From Fen-183 sp036504335 (GTDB taxonomy: Bacteria; Acidobacteriota; Thermoanaerobaculia; UBA5066): a stretch of 64,000 bases of DNA. Where the stretch lies: the NCBI GenBank assembly GCA_036504335.1, contig DASXVJ010000007.1, positions 6,790 to 70,789 on the forward strand. The letters are read 5' to 3'. The notes beneath the pieces were generated by a model. That model was not told where the DNA came from. It worked only from the letters and a program-made list of their open reading frames with translations, and made no database searches. The translations under genes were made by a program, and so were the position numbers. This document shows positions 61,061 to 64,000 of this stretch, in pieces (position 1 is the first letter of the stretch; each line of letters opens with the position of its first letter).

Positions 61061-61066
61061 TAGGAT
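61061..61066 (+). promoter_or_regulatory. -10 box TAGGAT upstream of aldolase gene
   Basis: TAGGAT, 32 nt before ATG 61099, with GGCAGGAGG as ribosome-binding site. A leadered promoter. Confidence 0.45.
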
Positions 61067-61098
61067 GGGGGTCCCACCATCCTCGGCAGGAGGCCCTG

Positions 61099-62154
61099 AT
61101 GCTCGAGACCATCCGCAAGCAGCTCGGCGAGCGCGCCTCGCTTCTCGACTACGAAGCCAAAGGCGTACCCGCTTCGATGCTGCACCTCCCCGGGCCCGAC
61201 TACGTGGATCGGGTCTTCGTCCCCTCCGACCGCCCCGCCGGCGTCCTCAGGAGCCTCTCCTGGATGTTCGACAAGGGCCGCCTCGCGGGCACGGGGTACC
61301 TCTCGATCCTGCCCGTCGACCAGGGGATCGAGCACTCGGGCGCGTCGTCGTTCGCGCCCGCGCCGGAATATTTCGACCCCGAGAACATCGTGCGTCTCGC
61401 CTGCGAGGGCGGCTGCAACGCGGTCGCCTCGACGCTCGGCGTCCTCGGGTCGGTCGCGCGCACGTGGGCGCACCGGATCCCGTTCATCGTGAAGATCAAC
61501 CACAACGAGCTCCTGACGCTCCCGACCTCCTACGACCAGACGATCTTCGGGACCGTCAAGCAGGCCTTCGACATGGGCGCCGCGGGCATCGGGGCGACGA
61601 TCTACTTCGGCTCCGACAATTCGCGCCGGCAGATCACGGAGATCTCGCACGCGTTCCAGCAGGCGCACGACTACGGGATGTTCACGGTCCTGTGGTGCTA
61701 CCTGCGCAACCCGGAGTTCAAGACGAAGGAGAAGGACTTCCACGTCTCGGCGGACCTCACCTCGCAGGCGAACCACCTCGGCGTGACGATCGAAGCGGAC
61801 ATCATCAAGCAGAAGCAGCCCGAGAACGACGGCGGGTTCCCGGCGCTCCCGTTCGGGAACAGGCCGAACGCCGAGGCGTACGCGAAGCTCGTCCCGGCGC
61901 ACCCGATCGAGTGGACGCGCTGGCAGGTCGCGAATTGCTACATGGGCCGGGCGGGCCTCATCAATTCCGGCGGCGCTGCGGGCGGCAAGGACGACCTCGG
62001 GCAGGCCGTCGCGACCGCGGTCATCAACAAGCGCGCGGGCGGCATGGGTCTCATCTCCGGGCGCAAGGCGTTCCAGAAGCCGATGAAGGAGGGCGTCGCC
62101 CTCCTGAACGCGATCCAGGACGTCTACCTCGAGACCCGTGTCACGGTAGCCTGA
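61099..62154 (+). CDS. Class I fructose-bisphosphate aldolase (DhnA/FbaB type)
   Basis: 351 residues from ATG 61099, AGGAGG upstream. Motifs of the archaeal/DhnA class I aldolase: GYLSILPVDQGIEHSGASSF, ENIVRLACEGGCNAVASTLGVL, PFIVKINHNELLTLP, GAAGIGATIYFGSD, ADIIKQKQPEN, and GRAGLINSGGAAGGKDDLG for phosphate binding. Forms a Schiff base with a Lys and needs no metal. Cleaves fructose-1,6-bisphosphate into triose phosphates. Overlaps the next SDR gene by one nucleotide (TGATG), so the three genes to 63865 form one unit. Confidence 0.94.
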   Translation: MLETIRKQLGERASLLDYEAKGVPASMLHLPGPDYVDRVFVPSDRPAGVLRSLSWMFDKGRLAGTGYLSILPVDQGIEHSGASSFAPAPEYFDPENIVRLACEGGCNAVASTLGVLGSVARTWAHRIPFIVKINHNELLTLPTSYDQTIFGTVKQAFDMGAAGIGATIYFGSDNSRRQITEISHAFQQAHDYGMFTVLWCYLRNPEFKTKEKDFHVSADLTSQANHLGVTIEADIIKQKQPENDGGFPALPFGNRPNAEAYAKLVPAHPIEWTRWQVANCYMGRAGLINSGGAAGGKDDLGQAVATAVINKRAGGMGLISGRKAFQKPMKEGVALLNAIQDVYLETRVTVA

Positions 62155-63176
62155 TGCGCCGCCCCGTCGTCCTCATCACGGGCGCGAGCGGCGAGATGGG
62201 ACACGGCCTCATCACGCGTCTCGCGGCCCAAGGCACGCGCCCGATCCTCACGCTGGACCTCAAGGCCCTCGACCCGTCTCTCGGCCGCCTCGTCGCGCGC
62301 GAGTTCACGGGCTCCGTCCTCGACCGGAGCGTTCTCGAGCGCATCCTCTCCGAGTACGAGATCGACATGATCTTCCACCTCGCGGCGCTGCTCTCGACGC
62401 GCGGCGAATTTACGCCCGTGACGGCGCACCAGGTGAACGTCGAAGGGATGATCAACATGCTGGAGTTCGCGCAGAGCGAGCGCCAGTCGCACGGCCGCCC
62501 CGTCACGTTCCTCTACCCGTCCTCGATCGCGGCATACGGCCTGCCCGACCTCGCGACGAAGCAGATGGCGGGCAAGGTCAAGGAAGACGAGCACAACAAG
62601 CCGACGACGATGTACGGCTGCAACAAGCTGTACGCCGAGCACCTCGGCCGCTACTACGCGAAGTTCTACAAGCAGCTGTCGTCCGAGCAGCAGGCGGGGC
62701 GCGTGGATTTCCGATGCCTGCGCTTCCCGGGCCTCATCTCCGCGGTCACGGTCCCGTCGGGCGGCACGTCGGACTACGCACCCGAGATGATTCACGCGGC
62801 CGCGGAGGGCAAGCCCTACGCCTGCTTCGTCCGCGAGGACACGCGGATCCCGTTCATGGCGATGCCCGACGGCGTCGACGCGCTCCTCGAGCTCGCCGCC
62901 GCGCCGGGCGGGACGCTCTCACGACAGGTCTACAACGTCGGCTCGTTCGCGCCGTCGGCGGCGGAGATCCGCGACCTCGTCCTCAAGTCGTTCCCGGCCG
63001 CCGAGGTCACGTTCGAGCCGGACGACAAGAGGCAGGGCATCGTGGACTCGTGGCCCGCCGACGTGGACGACAGCGCCGCGCGTTCCGACTGGGGATTCGC
63101 GCCGAAATACGGCCTCGAGTCCGCGTTCTCCGAGTACCTCATCCCGACGATCCGCGAGCGCTACCGGAAGGCGTGA
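62154..63176 (+). CDS. L-threonine 3-dehydrogenase-like SDR (NAD-dependent epimerase family)
   Basis: 340 residues. Extended SDR: GASGEMGHGLITRL (NAD loop), FHLAALLSTRGEF, YPSSIAAYG (Ser) and MYGCNKLYAEHLG (Tyr/Lys). The C-terminal blocks LRFPGLISAVTVPSGGTSDYA, REDTRIPFMAMPDGVDALLEL, VTFEPDDKRQGIVDSWPADVDDSAARSDWGF match the SDR-type threonine dehydrogenase, which oxidises threonine to 2-amino-3-ketobutyrate. A kbl ligase gene was not seen here, so the exact substrate should be treated as likely rather than proven. Coupled to aldolase and AlkD-like genes. Confidence 0.88.
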   Translation: MRRPVVLITGASGEMGHGLITRLAAQGTRPILTLDLKALDPSLGRLVAREFTGSVLDRSVLERILSEYEIDMIFHLAALLSTRGEFTPVTAHQVNVEGMINMLEFAQSERQSHGRPVTFLYPSSIAAYGLPDLATKQMAGKVKEDEHNKPTTMYGCNKLYAEHLGRYYAKFYKQLSSEQQAGRVDFRCLRFPGLISAVTVPSGGTSDYAPEMIHAAAEGKPYACFVREDTRIPFMAMPDGVDALLELAAAPGGTLSRQVYNVGSFAPSAAEIRDLVLKSFPAAEVTFEPDDKRQGIVDSWPADVDDSAARSDWGFAPKYGLESAFSEYLIPTIRERYRKA

Positions 63177-63865
63177 CCGCGCCGAAGCCGCTCCTCGCCG
63201 TCCTCCGCCGCGAGCTCGCCGCGGCCGGGACGCCCGAGCGCGCCGCGGGCGCGCGGGCGTACATGAAGTCCGCGATGCCGTTCCACGGCGTCGACACGCA
63301 GACGCTGCGCGCGATCTGCCGGCGCGTCTTCGCCGCGCACCCCGTGGCGGGCGCGGCCGCGTGGCGGCGGGACGTCCTCGCGCTGTGGCGTGGAGCGAAG
63401 TTCCGCGAGGAGCGCTACGCCGCGATCGGCCTCGCGGGCGAACGCCGCGCGCGGGCGTTCCAGACGATGGCCTCCCTCCCGATGTACGAGGAGATGATCG
63501 TGACGGGCGCGTGGTGGGACTTCGTGGACACACTCGCGTCGAAACGCCTCGGGGATGTGCTCCGGAACGAGCCCGCGCCGATGCGGAAGGCCATGCGCGC
63601 ATGGAGCCGCGGCGAAGACATGTGGAAAAGGCGCAGCGCGATCCTCTGCCAGATCACGTTCAAGAGGGAGACGGATCTCGATCTCCTCTTCGAGCTGATC
63701 GAGCCGTCGCTGTCCTCGAAGGAATTCTTCCTCAGAAAGGCGATCGGCTGGGCGCTCCGGTCGTACGCATGGACGGACGAAAAGCCGATCGTGAAGTACG
63801 TCGAGAAGAACCGCTCGCGCCTCTCGCCGCTCTCGGTCCGTGAGGCGCTGAAGAACGTCCGCTAG
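63173..63865 (+). CDS. DNA alkylation repair protein (AlkD-like HEAT fold)
   Basis: 230 residues from GTG 63173 in a GTGA overlap with the SDR gene. AlkD family motifs: ARAYMKSAMPFHGVDTQTLR, ALWRGAKFREERYAAIGLAG, MYEEMIVTGAWWDFVDTLA (Trp/Asp in the lesion cleft), WSRGEDMWKRRSAILCQITFK and SKEFFLRKAIGWALRSYAWTD. AlkD removes N3/N7-alkylated purines without base flipping. The terminal block SPLSVREALKNVR is intact. Its stop TAG (63863-63865) overlaps the stop of the convergent transposase in a CTAG. Confidence 0.93.
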   Translation: MTAPKPLLAVLRRELAAAGTPERAAGARAYMKSAMPFHGVDTQTLRAICRRVFAAHPVAGAAAWRRDVLALWRGAKFREERYAAIGLAGERRARAFQTMASLPMYEEMIVTGAWWDFVDTLASKRLGDVLRNEPAPMRKAMRAWSRGEDMWKRRSAILCQITFKRETDLDLLFELIEPSLSSKEFFLRKAIGWALRSYAWTDEKPIVKYVEKNRSRLSPLSVREALKNVR

Positions 63866-64000
63866 CTGTCGAGGCTAAACAGGTTGTTCACCCTGGATGC
63901 CGGTGGACGGTAGCCGAGGGAAGAGTGTAGGCGATGGAAGTTGTAGTGATGGAGCCATCGCGGCAGAGCACGACGGCGCTTTGCTGAGGAAGAGTAAGAG
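63862..64000 (-). mobile_element. IS481-like transposase, C-terminal end, continuing past right edge
   Basis: The last 46 codons of a minus-strand frame: RRALPRWLHHYNFHRLHSSL, then GYRPPASRVNNLFSLDS and a stop at 63862-63864. The WLHHYNxHRxHSSLGYxPPxxR pattern is the conserved tail of IS481/IS3-type integrase-core transposases. The catalytic DDE residues are outside the window. The stop overlaps the AlkD stop, and no terminal inverted repeat is visible between the genes, so the element's end is either lost or lies inside neighbouring sequence. Confidence 0.75.

Noticed and set aside
63718..63745. Sequence resembling the AT-rich dispersed repeat inside the AlkD-like gene
   Set aside because: It encodes SKEFFLRKAIGWAL, a genuinely conserved AlkD motif, so similarity to the repeat is probably coincidental.

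Overview
The window is a gene-dense stretch of a high-GC bacterial chromosome. No rRNA, tRNA or CRISPR was seen. The mix of paralogous Ser/Thr protein kinases, FG-GAP/VCBS exported proteins, an RHS protein carrying a PCR..DTR domain, paired M16 peptidases and a DPP-IV-type peptidase suggests an Acidobacteriota-like lineage (for example Thermoanaerobaculia). That placement is inference only; no phylogenetic marker was tested.

Layout. 1-5.8 kb is a lower-GC accessory segment: a huge RHS protein running off the left edge, a small secreted protein with the same PCR..DTR domain, a PAS/LuxR-type regulator and a broken ribbon-helix-helix antitoxin. 5.8-12.3 kb is a minus-strand secreted hydrolase block: a DPP-IV-like peptidase, an M16 pair (one catalytic, one lacking HxxEH) and a collapsed YtcJ-type amidohydrolase. 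12.4-24 kb holds a kinase-TPR protein, an esterase, an ethylene-receptor-like hybrid histidine kinase, an ATP-grasp ligase, a lower-GC two-gene AAA ATPase/subtilase module of IetAS type, a GCS2 carboxylate-amine ligase and MurF. 24-32.8 kb holds a small phosphatase-like protein, PurE/PurK, an NmrA-like reductase, isocitrate dehydrogenase, two family-2 glycosyltransferases, AceK and a DUF3465-like exported protein. 32.8-46 kb holds YchF, a MATE transporter, an uncharacterised ATP-grasp-like protein with a membrane partner, KAS III, Smr, CsgG-like, a second kinase, a GAF protein with a degenerate GGDEF domain and a PLP decarboxylase. 46-54 kb holds two FG-GAP proteins, a DoxX/rhodanese pair, citrate synthase, a Fur-family regulator with a clear inverted-repeat operator, and signal peptidase I. 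54-64 kb holds QueF, a metallo-beta-lactamase-fold protein, a class I amidotransferase, a ketosynthase and a cysteine-less ketosynthase homologue, a C45 acyltransferase lipoprotein, an LpxL-like acyltransferase, a class I aldolase, a threonine-dehydrogenase-like SDR, an AlkD-like repair protein and the end of an IS481-like transposase.

How it works together. Citrate synthase, isocitrate dehydrogenase and AceK give a regulated branch point at isocitrate, and the serine that AceK phosphorylates in E. coli ICD is conserved here. Many genes are joined by 4-nt stop/start overlaps (GTGA or ATGA), and convergent neighbours end within 0-15 nt of each other. At least a dozen genes carry a TAnnnT-like hexamer only 6-8 nt before the start codon, the signature of leaderless mRNAs.

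Most unusual: (1) a family of short AT-rich repeats (core ATTTCTTCGAAGGTGAAT) inside at least six unrelated coding regions, always as a forward copy followed by an inverted copy; (2) the ethylene-receptor-like kinase with the Cys/His ligand pair conserved; (3) the IetAS-type module lying between ATP-grasp and GCS2 genes; (4) an amidohydrolase in which the barrel is replaced by Pro-rich linkers.
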